Assembly: GCF_001190945.1 (NCBI RefSeq)
Contig: NZ_CP011112.1
Coordinates: forward strand, 558,001 to 622,000
DNA from: Luteipulveratus mongoliensis
Lineage (GTDB): Bacteria; Actinomycetota; Actinomycetes; Actinomycetales; Dermatophilaceae
Length of the DNA stretch: 64,000 nt
Direction of reading: 5' to 3'
Shown: piece by piece, positions 32,259-40,569 of the stretch
Numbering within the stretch: position 1 is the first letter of the stretch
Layout of the letters: every line of letters begins with the position of its first letter
Position numbers and translations under genes: made by a program
Notes under the pieces: generated by a model
The model's database searches: none
What the model was told of the DNA's origin: nothing
What the model saw: only the letters and a program-made list of their open reading frames with translations

Positions 32259-32828
32259 CTAGACCTCGAGCCGCATGACCCAGCGCCATTTGGCGATCTT
32301 GCGGTCGCGGGTGAACCCGAGCTCGGTGAAGAGGTCCTCCGGCCCGGTGTGGAAGAACGCGCCGGGCTGGGGTTTACGGTCCTCGACCTGCTCGGGGTAC
32401 GCCTCGACGACACCGCCACCCGCGGCCCGGATGGCCTCGAGCGCACCCCGGACCGCGGCCATGCCCACGCCCTTGCGGCGGTGTCCCTTACCCGCGAACG
32501 TGCAGGTGATCCGCCAGTCGGGCAGATCGGTGAGCTCCTTCTCGTAGGCCTTGGTGTTCTTGACGTTCGGGAGCTCCGCGGGCGGCCCGTACTGGCACCA
32601 GCCCACGCACTCGTCACCCTCGAACACCAGGGCTGCGTGCGATCTGTCGGAGCAGACTCGCGCGAGCTTCGCCTGGCGGTTGCCCTCTCGCGTCTGGCCC
32701 GGGTGGCCGACACCCTCCGGGTGGAAGCCCATGCACCAGCAACCACCCCAGACCCCGTTGTTGTGCTCCACCAGCGCGGAGAAGGCGTCCCACGTCGACT
32801 CGTCCAAGGCGCGAACCTCGTAGCTCAT
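32259..32828 (-). CDS. GNAT family N-acetyltransferase
   Basis: The protein has 189 residues. The acetyl-CoA loop is TFAGKGHRRKGVGMAAVRGAL (motif A, RRKGVG), with the preceding strand WRITCTF. The N-terminus holds an unusual Cys/Trp cluster (NNGVWGGCWCMGFHPEG). The acceptor substrate is unknown. A TAATCT -10 box ends six bases before the ATG and there is no ribosome site, so the mRNA is probably leaderless. Confidence 0.85.
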   Translation of the reverse strand: MSYEVRALDESTWDAFSALVEHNNGVWGGCWCMGFHPEGVGHPGQTREGNRQAKLARVCSDRSHAALVFEGDECVGWCQYGPPAELPNVKNTKAYEKELTDLPDWRITCTFAGKGHRRKGVGMAAVRGALEAIRAAGGGVVEAYPEQVEDRKPQPGAFFHTGPEDLFTELGFTRDRKIAKWRWVMRLEV

Positions 32829-32834
32829 ACCGGC

Positions 32835-32840
32835 AGATTA
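32835..32840 (-). promoter_or_regulatory. -10 box of a leaderless promoter
   Basis: On the minus strand, TAATCT is followed by six bases (GCCGGT) and then the ATG of the GNAT gene. Transcription would start at the A of the start codon. Confidence 0.6.
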
Positions 32841-32942
32841 GGCCGATGAGGAAGGCCATTCCACCGACTCATGGCAGGTGGGTGTCACACCTTGGCCGGC
32901 TGCGTCGTCGGAGAGACACCACCCACGACGAGAGGCAGCACC

Positions 32943-33422
32943 ATGGCAGACCTGCAGCGCATCGCCGACCGCGTCGAGATCGACGCCTTGCGAGGAGAGT
33001 TCAGCGATGCGGCGATGATGAACGACTACGAGCGGCTGGCATCACTGTTCACGCCAGACGGCGCGGTGCGAATCCCGGACGCCAAGATCGAGGCGGTCGG
33101 CCGAGAAGGCCTGCTGGCGCTCGGTGCTCAGCGGGACGTTCTGATGGACTTCTTCGTACAGACCACGCATCCGGGCATGATTCGTCTGGAGGGCGACGTC
33201 GCCTCGGGGCGCGCGTACATCAGCGAGCTGATCCGGCTCCGCGACGGGAGCTCGCACCTGAACTACGCGATCTATCACGACCAGTACGTACGCACCGAGG
33301 ACGGATGGAAGTTCACCGACCGCACCTACGAGATCCGCTACCTGGACAGCTCGCCTCTCGGCGGAGCACCGATCCGTCCCTTCACGACCGGAGACACCGC
33401 AGATGATGACGAACGACCCTGA
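32943..33422 (+). CDS. SnoaL-like/NTF2-fold protein
   Basis: The protein has 159 residues. The opening RIADRVEIDALRGEFSDA, followed by DYERLASLFTPDGAVRIP and the C-terminal RTEDGWKFTDRTYEIRYLD, is characteristic of SnoaL_4-type NTF2-like domains, a small cone-shaped fold used for isomerases, hydrolases or ligand binding. Catalysis cannot be predicted. GAGAGG lies upstream of the ATG. Its end overlaps the following GNAT gene by 20 nt, so the two are expressed together. Confidence 0.82.
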   Translation: MADLQRIADRVEIDALRGEFSDAAMMNDYERLASLFTPDGAVRIPDAKIEAVGREGLLALGAQRDVLMDFFVQTTHPGMIRLEGDVASGRAYISELIRLRDGSSHLNYAIYHDQYVRTEDGWKFTDRTYEIRYLDSSPLGGAPIRPFTTGDTADDDERP

Positions 33423-34164
33423 TGGACCGGACCGCGTGGAGCTCGCCGACGCGCCGACGAGGCAGGCACGCAACTCCGCGACGTTCTGGGCCGCGACCGG
33501 ATCATCGCGCGGTGATGAGGTCGTCCGGCAGCGGGCGTACGTCGCGGTCGTCGGCTCTGCGCGGACCGGCTCACGGGTCCTCATCCAGGAGCCGGACCTG
33601 ACCGCGTCCGAGTGCGCGGAAGTCCTCGACCTCGTCCGCGGGGCGTCCGGTCCGATGACCGTGGAGGACCCGTTCAGCGCGCTCGACCTGGGTGAGCTCG
33701 ACCTGCGGAGCTGGCAGATGCCGGTGATGGTCCGGCAGGTCTCGCCGGCCGTTGCGCCCGCGATGGACGTGGTCCGCGTGGGCGACGACACCGACCTGCA
33801 GGCGGCCGAGCGGATCGTCATCGACAGCTTCGACCTGACGTCGTTCGAGCCGTACCGCGCCGGCGAGCTGTTCCCGCCTGCGTTGCTCGAGCAGCCCGGG
33901 GTGGACGTCTACGTGGCGACCGTCGAGGGGCAGCCTGTCGGCGCGTGCGTGGCCGTCGTCGCCGACGGCCTCGGCAGCCACTACTGGGTCGGTACGCCGT
34001 CCGCGTCTCGGTCCCGCGGCGCGGGTCGAGCCGTCATGGCCGCGTCGCTCGTCGATATGGGCGGACTCCCCGCGACCCTGACCGCCTCCCGGTTGGGCCG
34101 TCCGTTGTACGAGTCGCTCGGCTACGAGCTCGCGTCACCGTCGACGTGGTGGGCCTCGCGCTGA
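33403..34164 (+). CDS. GNAT family N-acetyltransferase
   Basis: The protein has 253 residues. The C-terminal GNAT core (about 120-253) contains VYVATVEGQPVGACVAVV, motif A RSRGAGRAVMAASL and RPLYESLGYEL. The N-terminal 110 residues form an extra domain of unknown role. It begins inside the SnoaL-like gene (20-nt overlap). Its last 43 bases overlap tail-to-tail with the LanC-like gene, an unusually long convergent overlap. Confidence 0.82.
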   Translation: MMTNDPDGPDRVELADAPTRQARNSATFWAATGSSRGDEVVRQRAYVAVVGSARTGSRVLIQEPDLTASECAEVLDLVRGASGPMTVEDPFSALDLGELDLRSWQMPVMVRQVSPAVAPAMDVVRVGDDTDLQAAERIVIDSFDLTSFEPYRAGELFPPALLEQPGVDVYVATVEGQPVGACVAVVADGLGSHYWVGTPSASRSRGAGRAVMAASLVDMGGLPATLTASRLGRPLYESLGYELASPSTWWASR

Positions 34165-35429
34165 CCGCCATCGGCCCGGGTGGGCGACGTCGGCTGGTCC
34201 GGCCAGGCGACGGCGTACGCCGCCTGCTGCTCCGAGTCGAGCCGGACGTACCGGAGCAGCTCACGCACGATCCCGGCGTTGCCCATCGCCCAACCCGGTT
34301 GTGGGACAAGGGAACTCGGCTCAACACGGTGCTCGACGTTGGACCAGCGCGCACCGTCCGCGTCGACGGTGGCGCGCTGGCGTAGGTCGTCGACGAGGAC
34401 GTCTGCGAAGTTGCGCGCGGCCAGGTCCGGATTCTCGACGGTCAGGTCCGACGAGAGTGCGAGGACCCCGGCCGTGCCGCAGCACCGACCGTTGTTGTCC
34501 CAGAACCCAGGCCGGCGTCGCTCGGGGAGTCCGGAGATCGTGACCGTCGTCCAGCAGCGGTCGACCAGGCCCGTCCAGGCCTGGTCGCCGGTGACCTGGT
34601 GCAGGAGCCGGAAGGTCTGCGCGTCGCCGGCCGGACCGTGGCACCAGCCGTAGCTGTAGCGCTCGATCAGCTCGGGACGATGCTGCGGATCCGAGTGCGG
34701 CACCAGGAAGCCCGAGGGGCCGGACTCCTCGCGCGCGACGACATCGGCGGCACCGGCGAGCGCCAGGTCGAGCAGGTCGCCTCGACCGCTCGCCTTTGCG
34801 ACAGCCGCCAGTGCGCTGACGATGCCGAGCGTGCCGTGCGAGATGTGATGGAAGCGGGCGACGAGCCCGGTCTTGCCCTCCCAGGTCACGCCGTGCGCGG
34901 TCGTCTCGGCCAGGCGGAGGTAGGGCTCGACGGCCAGGACGGCCAGCTCGATGTCCCCGAGTGCGAGCGCGCCGAGTGCAATCCCCGCGTTGCCGCCGAG
35001 CAGCTCGATCTGCACGTTCCACCGCTCACCGTCGAACGCACGACGGACGTCATCCAGGATCGTACGAGCCTTGCGTTGGGCAGCGTCGTCGCCGAGCAGA
35101 TCACCAACAGCGTTGAGGGCAAAGGCGACTCCGGTCTTGCCGAAGTAGAGGCCGCAGTGCTCCCAGTCGTCCACCGCCGATGCCAGCCCGGCAGCGCCTG
35201 ACAGCGCGGCTTCGCCGAGCCGGTCGTCGTTGAAGTGCTGCTGGCCTTCGAGCAGAGCGAGTACGACTCCCGCGCCTCCGCTGTAGAGCGTCGGGTCAAT
35301 CTCGTCGTCGTCCTCGGGAGTGCTGCGCCAGCCGACGCCACCAGGTACGGGGACCCCGGAGCTGATCATCCAGTCCAGTCCTGCGCGGGCAAGGCTCTCG
35401 GACTCGGTCACCAGTGCGTCATGGTCCAC
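34122..35429 (-). CDS. LanC-like lanthionine cyclase-family protein, CCG type
   Basis: The protein has 435 residues. It follows the LanC alpha/alpha-barrel pattern with GG-rich repeats (YSGGAGVVLALL, YFGKTGVAFAL, LLGGNAGIALG, HISHGTLGIVSAL, WAMGNAGIVREL). The zinc ligands are Cys263 in GWCHGPAG and Cys316-Cys317 in GRCCGTAG, so the third ligand is Cys rather than the His of NisC-type enzymes. LanC enzymes add Cys thiols to dehydroamino acids in lanthipeptides. No precursor peptide or dehydratase is in the window, so the substrate is unknown. GGAGG eight bases before the GTG at 35429 favours this start over the GTG at 35444. Confidence 0.87.
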   Translation of the reverse strand: MDHDALVTESESLARAGLDWMISSGVPVPGGVGWRSTPEDDDEIDPTLYSGGAGVVLALLEGQQHFNDDRLGEAALSGAAGLASAVDDWEHCGLYFGKTGVAFALNAVGDLLGDDAAQRKARTILDDVRRAFDGERWNVQIELLGGNAGIALGALALGDIELAVLAVEPYLRLAETTAHGVTWEGKTGLVARFHHISHGTLGIVSALAAVAKASGRGDLLDLALAGAADVVAREESGPSGFLVPHSDPQHRPELIERYSYGWCHGPAGDAQTFRLLHQVTGDQAWTGLVDRCWTTVTISGLPERRRPGFWDNNGRCCGTAGVLALSSDLTVENPDLAARNFADVLVDDLRQRATVDADGARWSNVEHRVEPSSLVPQPGWAMGNAGIVRELLRYVRLDSEQQAAYAVAWPDQPTSPTRADGGQREAHHVDGDASS

Positions 35430-35709
35430 GCGACCATCCTCCACGCCGGGGCACGGCTGACCCGACCCGGCCTGCCCGCTTCCGGATCGGAAAGAGGAAT
35501 GACGTGGGTTGACTGAATGCTCAATAAACCTTTAACAGTCCCAAAGGGACGTTGGCGCGCCGTCTATCGGCATCACCTACCAAAACTTTACGGATCTCTG
35601 AAGATTCCCACACTGTTGTCGGCCGCTCACTCCAGGACCCTGACCACATGACGCCGGGCTCGGCGGGGCCAGCGGTGCTGAAAGGCATCGTCAGATTGGG
35701 GAGGTCAGG

Positions 35710-35901
35710 ATGAGTCAGACCGAAGATCACGAGAGCGATCTCCGTCGCGCACTGGACGCGCTGAACGAGACGGACACCTCGAAGGCCCGTGAGGCCCTTG
35801 AGGCTCTTGCCCACGCCAGCGGAGCGAGCAGCGGTCTGTCGCATTCCGCGGTGGCACGAGTGGCGCTGTGGGGCGCACGATCGCGAGGACGGGCGGCCTA
35901 G
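35710..35901 (+). CDS. Small hypothetical protein
   Basis: The protein has 63 residues, preceded by an excellent ribosome site (GGGAGG, five bases before the ATG). It is acidic and helical in the first half (DLRRALDALNETDTSKAREALEAL) and basic at the end (WGARSRGRAA). It has no Cys, so it is not a lanthipeptide precursor for the nearby LanC-like enzyme. Its stop codon shares CTAG with the stop of the convergent EspR-like regulator. Its role is unknown. Confidence 0.65.
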   Translation: MSQTEDHESDLRRALDALNETDTSKAREALEALAHASGASSGLSHSAVARVALWGARSRGRAA

Positions 35902-36302
35902 TGGTCGTTGTCGAGCGCGTCCACCGCCCGAGTGAAGGACCTGAGTTGCTCGGGGGACAGTGCTGCGATGCGGGCCACGAGCTCGGCCCGCTCCGGCCGA
36001 TAGGTGTTGTCCAGGCGGGCGACGTCCATGCGGACCGCCTGCTCGACGGCGTCGTCGCTCCAGTACTGGCCGGGGATCCCGAAGTAGTCGGCGATCCCGT
36101 CCAGGATTTGCCACGACGGGTTGGAGCGGTAGCCGGTGCGCAGGTGGCCGATCGAGGAGGTCGAGGCCGAGATGCCGCGCTCGGTCAGATAGGCCGCGAT
36201 GCTTTCGGACGTCGCTTTGCTGCCGTCGGCGTTACGGATGTTGGCCATCAGCCAGTTCAGCTTGATGGCGAGCCGAGGCACGCCGCGATCCACATCACCC
36301 AT
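35898..36302 (-). CDS. EspR-like helix-turn-helix DNA-binding regulator
   Basis: The protein has 134 residues. The helix-turn-helix region (about 10-65) reads LAIKLNWLMANIRN, TSESIAAYLTERGISAS and SIGHLRTGYRSNPSWQIL, with GIADYFGIPGQYW following. The spacing and the FGIP.YW segment resemble mycobacterial EspR, a nucleoid-associated regulator of a secretion system. The C-terminal helical part probably dimerises. The gene is divergent from the type IV secretion-like locus, with palindromic sites between them, so control of that locus is a reasonable inference. A 16-codon upstream frame with a better ribosome site ends just inside this start codon region. Confidence 0.78.
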   Translation of the reverse strand: MGDVDRGVPRLAIKLNWLMANIRNADGSKATSESIAAYLTERGISASTSSIGHLRTGYRSNPSWQILDGIADYFGIPGQYWSDDAVEQAVRMDVARLDNTYRPERAELVARIAALSPEQLRSFTRAVDALDNDH

Positions 36303-36379
36303 GCTGCCGCCGCATCCTCGCTCGCCAGCACACGCCGTGTCGCATGGCGGAAGCCTCCCATATCTGATGTCCAAATGGT

Positions 36380-36410
36380 GCTACTAAAGTAGCGAAATAC
36401 TCCATCAGTA
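36380..36410. promoter_or_regulatory. AT-rich palindromes between regulator and secretion locus
   Basis: GCTACT-AA-AGTAGC (36380-36393) is a perfect palindrome. A second, looser site TACT-CCATC-AGTA (36398-36410) follows. The stretch is clearly more AT-rich than its surroundings and lies in the divergent upstream region, so it is a candidate operator for the EspR-like protein. A separate CCAGCGC-TGTT-GCGCTGG hairpin lies at 36460-36477. Confidence 0.5.
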
Positions 36411-36559
36411 GTTATTCTCGGCCGTGTGAAGCACGTGTCGCCCCGATGTTGCGTGGCCACCAGCGCTGTTGCGCTGGGGCCGGGTGCGGAGTGCGTACAA
36501 CCGCTTCCTGACGCGGACCACGGCGGCGACGCCGACCCGGTCTCTCTGGGGGAGCCGGC

Positions 36560-38260
36560 ATGACCCGCAAACCGGACCGCCGCAGCCGAGACGACTTCGA
36601 CCCGCAGTCGGTGCCGGTTTATCCCGTGGGCCGGATGGAGATCCGGCCCGGGGCGGACGGTCGCGACGAGTCGGCCTGGCTGGACGGCTACGAGGTCCCG
36701 ATACCGCACGGATCGTCGGCGCGCGAGGTGCTGATCGAGGCGATGGCAGCGCGGGCCGCAGCACGCCCGGGAAGCATCAAAGCCCTGCGCGTGGTCGGTC
36801 TCGACGCGAACGGCTCGGAGCTCGAGCTCGTCGTCACCGCCGACGGCACGGTCCACGACGTGTCCGCCCAGGCGTCCGACAGCGACTCGATGGTGGTCAC
36901 CCGCAAGATGCTGCTGGGGGTGGGCGCTGGGCTGACGGTGGTGGCGACGGGCCTCGTCGGCGCCATCGCTTTGACGAGCCGGGACGCTCCACCTCCGCAG
37001 GCCGCAGGCACTCGTACGGTGACCTACACCCCGCCGGCCACGCCGACGCCCACCCAGCTGCCGGCATTGGCGCCGCCAGGCTGGTCCGACCACGCCGAGT
37101 GGGCCTCACCGCCGATCACCAGCGCGCGTCCCGACGTCGCGGTCACCGGACGGGGCGAGTCCTCGGTCGTCTGGATGGTCACCGGTCAGCCGCAGCGGAT
37201 GACGGCGGTGTCGGGCACCAACGGGCATGTCCTGTGGTCGGTGGCGCTCGGGGATCAGGTGACTGCCGGCCCCGTCGCCACGGTGGTCAATGGCCAACCG
37301 GTCGTCATGGTCGTGACCGGCAACACGCTGCGCGCGTGGCCGGCCGACGGCTCGAAGGCGTCCGCCGGGCAGTCGTGGGCGCTGCCCACCGGCAGCCGGG
37401 TCACGCTGACCGCCGGCGGACCGATCGTGCGCCTCGACGGGCAGCACGTCGGTCTCGTGGACGGTGCGCAGCTCGTCCAGCGCGTGCTGCCCGCAGCGGC
37501 TACGCCGGTGGCCGTGCTGCCCGGCGCTCGCCTGGTGGCGGCGTTGGGCGGCCAGGTCTGGACGGTGACCACCAACACCACCGCGCCTGCCCCTGCTCAG
37601 CTGGTGGCGCCCAAGGGCACCTCGGTCGGCTCGGTCGTCTACGCCGACGCGCAGCGGCTCGTGGCGACCCTGGTCAAGGGCGCCGACACCCAGCACGTCC
37701 AGCTGGCGTCCTTCCCGTTGGCGGGCGGCCCCAAGCGCAACCCGCAGTGGCACACCGGGCTGCTGCCCGCCATCAGCATCGACCCGCAGCAGGGCCTGCC
37801 GGTCGGCGACGGCTGGGGTGTCTACGGCACGACCGCGGTGCCGTGGGCCACCGGCAAGGCAGTCGGCCTGCCACGCGACTGGTCGACCTTTGCGATCTCC
37901 GGCAAGCTCGGCTGGGGCCGATCGGGCGACCGGATCCTGACCGTGACCGAGAAGGGTCTGGCGGGCGCCAGCCGTACTCCTCCCGGGGCGCCTGTGGCGA
38001 CGGAGGGCGCGACCACACCGGTCGGACCGGTCGCCATGGCCGACGGCCTCGCCCTGATCCCGGCGGCCGACGGGCGTACGACTCGGGTGTACGCCGTGCT
38101 GCCGGAGGATCCGTCCGCCACGGCGCCGCCCTCGACCACGGCACCTCCCGCCACGGCGAAGCCAAAGGCTTCGTCGACGGCACCAGGAAAGGCGACCAAG
38201 CCCGCTCCCTCGAAGACACCGGCGCCGCCTCGGCCCTCGACGAGCGGCGCGGGACGATGA
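36560..38260 (+). CDS. Membrane-anchored PQQ-like beta-propeller protein
   Basis: The protein has 566 residues. A cytosolic domain of about 110 residues (YPVGRMEIRPGADG to TVHDVSAQ) is followed by a single transmembrane helix (about 117-138), a Pro/Thr linker and an extracellular propeller-like region (for example WMVTGQPQRMTAVSGTNGHV). It ends in a long Pro/Thr/Ala/Lys-rich tail. Type II topology with outer sensing or scaffold domains is common in secretion loci. It is the first gene of the type IV secretion-like operon; its stop overlaps the next start (ATGA). Its exact role is unknown. Confidence 0.8.
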   Translation: MTRKPDRRSRDDFDPQSVPVYPVGRMEIRPGADGRDESAWLDGYEVPIPHGSSAREVLIEAMAARAAARPGSIKALRVVGLDANGSELELVVTADGTVHDVSAQASDSDSMVVTRKMLLGVGAGLTVVATGLVGAIALTSRDAPPPQAAGTRTVTYTPPATPTPTQLPALAPPGWSDHAEWASPPITSARPDVAVTGRGESSVVWMVTGQPQRMTAVSGTNGHVLWSVALGDQVTAGPVATVVNGQPVVMVVTGNTLRAWPADGSKASAGQSWALPTGSRVTLTAGGPIVRLDGQHVGLVDGAQLVQRVLPAAATPVAVLPGARLVAALGGQVWTVTTNTTAPAPAQLVAPKGTSVGSVVYADAQRLVATLVKGADTQHVQLASFPLAGGPKRNPQWHTGLLPAISIDPQQGLPVGDGWGVYGTTAVPWATGKAVGLPRDWSTFAISGKLGWGRSGDRILTVTEKGLAGASRTPPGAPVATEGATTPVGPVAMADGLALIPAADGRTTRVYAVLPEDPSATAPPSTTAPPATAKPKASSTAPGKATKPAPSKTPAPPRPSTSGAGR

Positions 38261-39309
38261 AAGCCCTCGCCCTGCTGCCGATCGTGATCGTGCTGCTGAT
38301 CATCGTCCTGATCGGCGGGATGAGCTCCTCCAACAACGAAATGCTGATCACTCCGACGCCGATTGGTGCTGGTGGCCCGTTGGACGAGGGCAAGATCCCT
38401 GCGCAGTACGTCAACCTGGTCAAGCAGGCCGGCGCGAAGTGCAAGGAGGTCACTCCGGCGTCGATCGCCGGTCAGATTCGCCAGGAGTCCGTCTGGAATC
38501 CCCGGGCCAGCAGCGGCGTGGCGAACGGCATCGCGCAGTTCACGCCCGCGACCTGGGCGACGTGGGGCAAGGACTACAACCAGGACGGCAAGGCCGACGT
38601 GTGGGACCCCGCCGACGCCATTCCGTCGCAGGGCGACTTCATGTGCGCGCTGGTCGTGATCGTGAAGGGTTACGTCAGCAAGGGACAGGCCAAGGGCGAC
38701 ATCCTCACCCTCGCGTGGGCGGCGTACAACGCTGGGCCTGGGCGGGTGCGGCAGTACGGCGGCGTACCGCCGATCCCCGAGACGCAGGACTACGTCATCA
38801 AGGTGCGCCGCTACATGCTCATGTACCAGCAGGGGGGCGGGGGCGGGGCGCCGGTCGGTGACGGCAAGTTCATGAACCCCTTGCAGGGGCAGCCCTACCG
38901 GCTGTCTTCCGGGTTCGGGCCCAGGGGCGCGCCGTGCGCGGGCTGCTCCACCACGCACAAGGGCCAGGACATGGCCATCGCCACCGGTACGCCGATCCGT
39001 GCGGCGTGCTCCGGTCGCGTCATCGTCGCCACCGCTGGGCTGGGCGGGCTCGGCAACGGGACGGCCATCGACTGCGGCAGCGGCGTCACCACGATCTACG
39101 GCCACCAGTCCCGGATGGCGACCACGACGGGCAAGGCGGTGCGGATGGGCGATGTGATCGGTTACGTCGGCTCGACCGGGCACAGCTCCGGCCCGCATCT
39201 GCACTTCGAGATCCACACCGGTGCTCAGGCGACGAGCTCCATCGCCTGGTACTCGGGTACGCCCATCGACCCGATCCCGTTCATGAAGAGTCACGGAGCC
39301 CCGCTATGA
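38257..39309 (+). CDS. Lytic transglycosylase fused to M23 endopeptidase
   Basis: The protein has 350 residues. An N-terminal membrane anchor (LLPIVIVLLIIVLIGG) leads to a soluble lytic transglycosylase domain (about 60-190) with the catalytic Glu77 in RQESVWNP and AYNAGPGRVRQYGG. A C-terminal M23 domain (about 210-345) has His234 and Asp238 (HKGQD) and His314/His316 (PHLHFE). It can thus cut both the glycan and the peptide of the wall, as VirB1-type enzymes do to open a path for a secretion channel. It overlaps both neighbours by 4 nt. Confidence 0.93.
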   Translation: MKALALLPIVIVLLIIVLIGGMSSSNNEMLITPTPIGAGGPLDEGKIPAQYVNLVKQAGAKCKEVTPASIAGQIRQESVWNPRASSGVANGIAQFTPATWATWGKDYNQDGKADVWDPADAIPSQGDFMCALVVIVKGYVSKGQAKGDILTLAWAAYNAGPGRVRQYGGVPPIPETQDYVIKVRRYMLMYQQGGGGGAPVGDGKFMNPLQGQPYRLSSGFGPRGAPCAGCSTTHKGQDMAIATGTPIRAACSGRVIVATAGLGGLGNGTAIDCGSGVTTIYGHQSRMATTTGKAVRMGDVIGYVGSTGHSSGPHLHFEIHTGAQATSSIAWYSGTPIDPIPFMKSHGAPL

Positions 39310-39908
39310 GACTCGTGCGACTCGCGGTGGTGCTGCTGTGTGGCGGCACTCTGGTCAGCGGCTGTGCTGACCGATCTGCGGACCCTCCAGAGGCCACGGT
39401 CACCGTGACCGCGAAGCCTTCGTCCACTCCGCCGGAGTACAGCCCGCCACCGGTTCCGTTGGGGCGCAAGGGAACTCCGCGCGGGGCCGTCAAGCTGCCT
39501 GCTGTGGACCTGCAGAGCCCGGCTTCGGTCTGCAACGCGTACGTCCTGACGTCGAGGACCTCGGACACGCGGCTCGACAACAGTCGCAACGACGCTCAGC
39601 GTCGAGCCAGTCAGTGGCTGGCGGCCGAGTTGCGGATGACGATCGCCACGCCGATCGGCGGATCGCCCGGCGCGGACTGGCGTCAGCTGAAGGCCCACGA
39701 CGGTTACACGACCGCGACGGCGGAGTTCGTCGATGACGAGGGGTCCCTCCCCTCCAGTGCCACCGAGCGGTCCTGCGTACTGCTCACCACGGTGACACGG
39801 CATCAGGCCAACGGCGCGGCCTTGGGTCCGCCGGAGCAGTTCATGATCACGGTCACCGTCGTACGCGAGACGGGCGTGTGGAAGGTGCAGAAGGAGATGG
39901 TGGAATGA
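39306..39908 (+). CDS. Lipoprotein, type IV secretion-locus component
   Basis: The protein has 200 residues. The signal peptide ends in the lipobox LVSGC (Cys20), so it is anchored outside the membrane. A Pro-rich spacer leads to a domain of about 130 residues (VCNAYVLTSRTSDTR to ETGVWKVQKEMVE) whose end resembles NTF2-like VirB8/TcpC-type domains. This is a weak resemblance. Overlaps of 4 nt on both sides tie it to the operon. Confidence 0.75.
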   Translation: MRLVRLAVVLLCGGTLVSGCADRSADPPEATVTVTAKPSSTPPEYSPPPVPLGRKGTPRGAVKLPAVDLQSPASVCNAYVLTSRTSDTRLDNSRNDAQRRASQWLAAELRMTIATPIGGSPGADWRQLKAHDGYTTATAEFVDDEGSLPSSATERSCVLLTTVTRHQANGAALGPPEQFMITVTVVRETGVWKVQKEMVE

Positions 39909-40561
39909 GCCGTTCCAGTCGCCGGACGAGCGAGCCGGCGAACCAGTTCTTGGCGGTGCAGGAAGCCCCGTCGCCATCTCTCGACGAGCTCGACCAGATG
40001 ATCACCGATCAGCTGCTCGGCGACGAGGTGCGCGAGGACGGGCCGGCCGAGCCGCCGCACATCGAGCTGCCCCCCGATGCGCACGTCCCCGACCTGGTCC
40101 GGGGCGGGCAGCCGGTGGCCGAACGGCTGCACGTCGTCGGTCTGCACGGCGGCGCCGGAGCCACCACGGTGGCGCGCTGGCTGGGCCCGGTCGCGATCGA
40201 TGCGGGCCGCTCCCTCCCGGTCGGTACGACTCCTGCGAGCGTGGTGCTGCTCGTCGCTCGGACGCATGGGCACGGGCTGGATCAGGCGCTCGGCGCTGCC
40301 CAGCTGTGGGCCAGCGACGGCCTGGCCGATATCCAGCTCCTCGGCGTGCTGCTGGTCGACGACACCTCGAGCGATCTCCCGAAACCCCTTGCGCAGCAAG
40401 CCAAGACGGTTCTGCGCGCCTTCCCCAACGGATGGCGCTTGCGGTGGTCGGAGCAGTGGCGGCAACAACCCGTACCTGATGTGTCGGACATGAATGTGCG
40501 GGTTCGCCGGACTCGCACTGACCTCGTCAAACAGGCCTCCCGGGCCATCAACGGAAAGTGA
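39905..40561 (+). CDS. DUF6668-like protein with degenerate P-loop
   Basis: The protein has 218 residues. The central part begins like a ParA/MinD ATPase (VVGLHGGAGATTVARWLG, residues about 77-94), but the P-loop Lys is missing: GGAGATT stands where GKGGVGKT would be. Later strands (ASVVLLVARTHGHGL, LLGVLLVDDTSSDLP) keep the fold. It may be a non-hydrolysing relative acting as an adaptor. The N-terminal 70 residues are acidic and disordered. The name DUF6668 is from memory and uncertain. It is coupled by 4-nt overlaps. Confidence 0.65.
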   Translation: MSRSSRRTSEPANQFLAVQEAPSPSLDELDQMITDQLLGDEVREDGPAEPPHIELPPDAHVPDLVRGGQPVAERLHVVGLHGGAGATTVARWLGPVAIDAGRSLPVGTTPASVVLLVARTHGHGLDQALGAAQLWASDGLADIQLLGVLLVDDTSSDLPKPLAQQAKTVLRAFPNGWRLRWSEQWRQQPVPDVSDMNVRVRRTRTDLVKQASRAINGK

Positions 40562-40569
40562 GAATCGGC

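Noticed and set aside
35710-35901. Lanthipeptide precursor for the LanC-like protein
   Set aside because: The product has no Cys and no leader-like motif.
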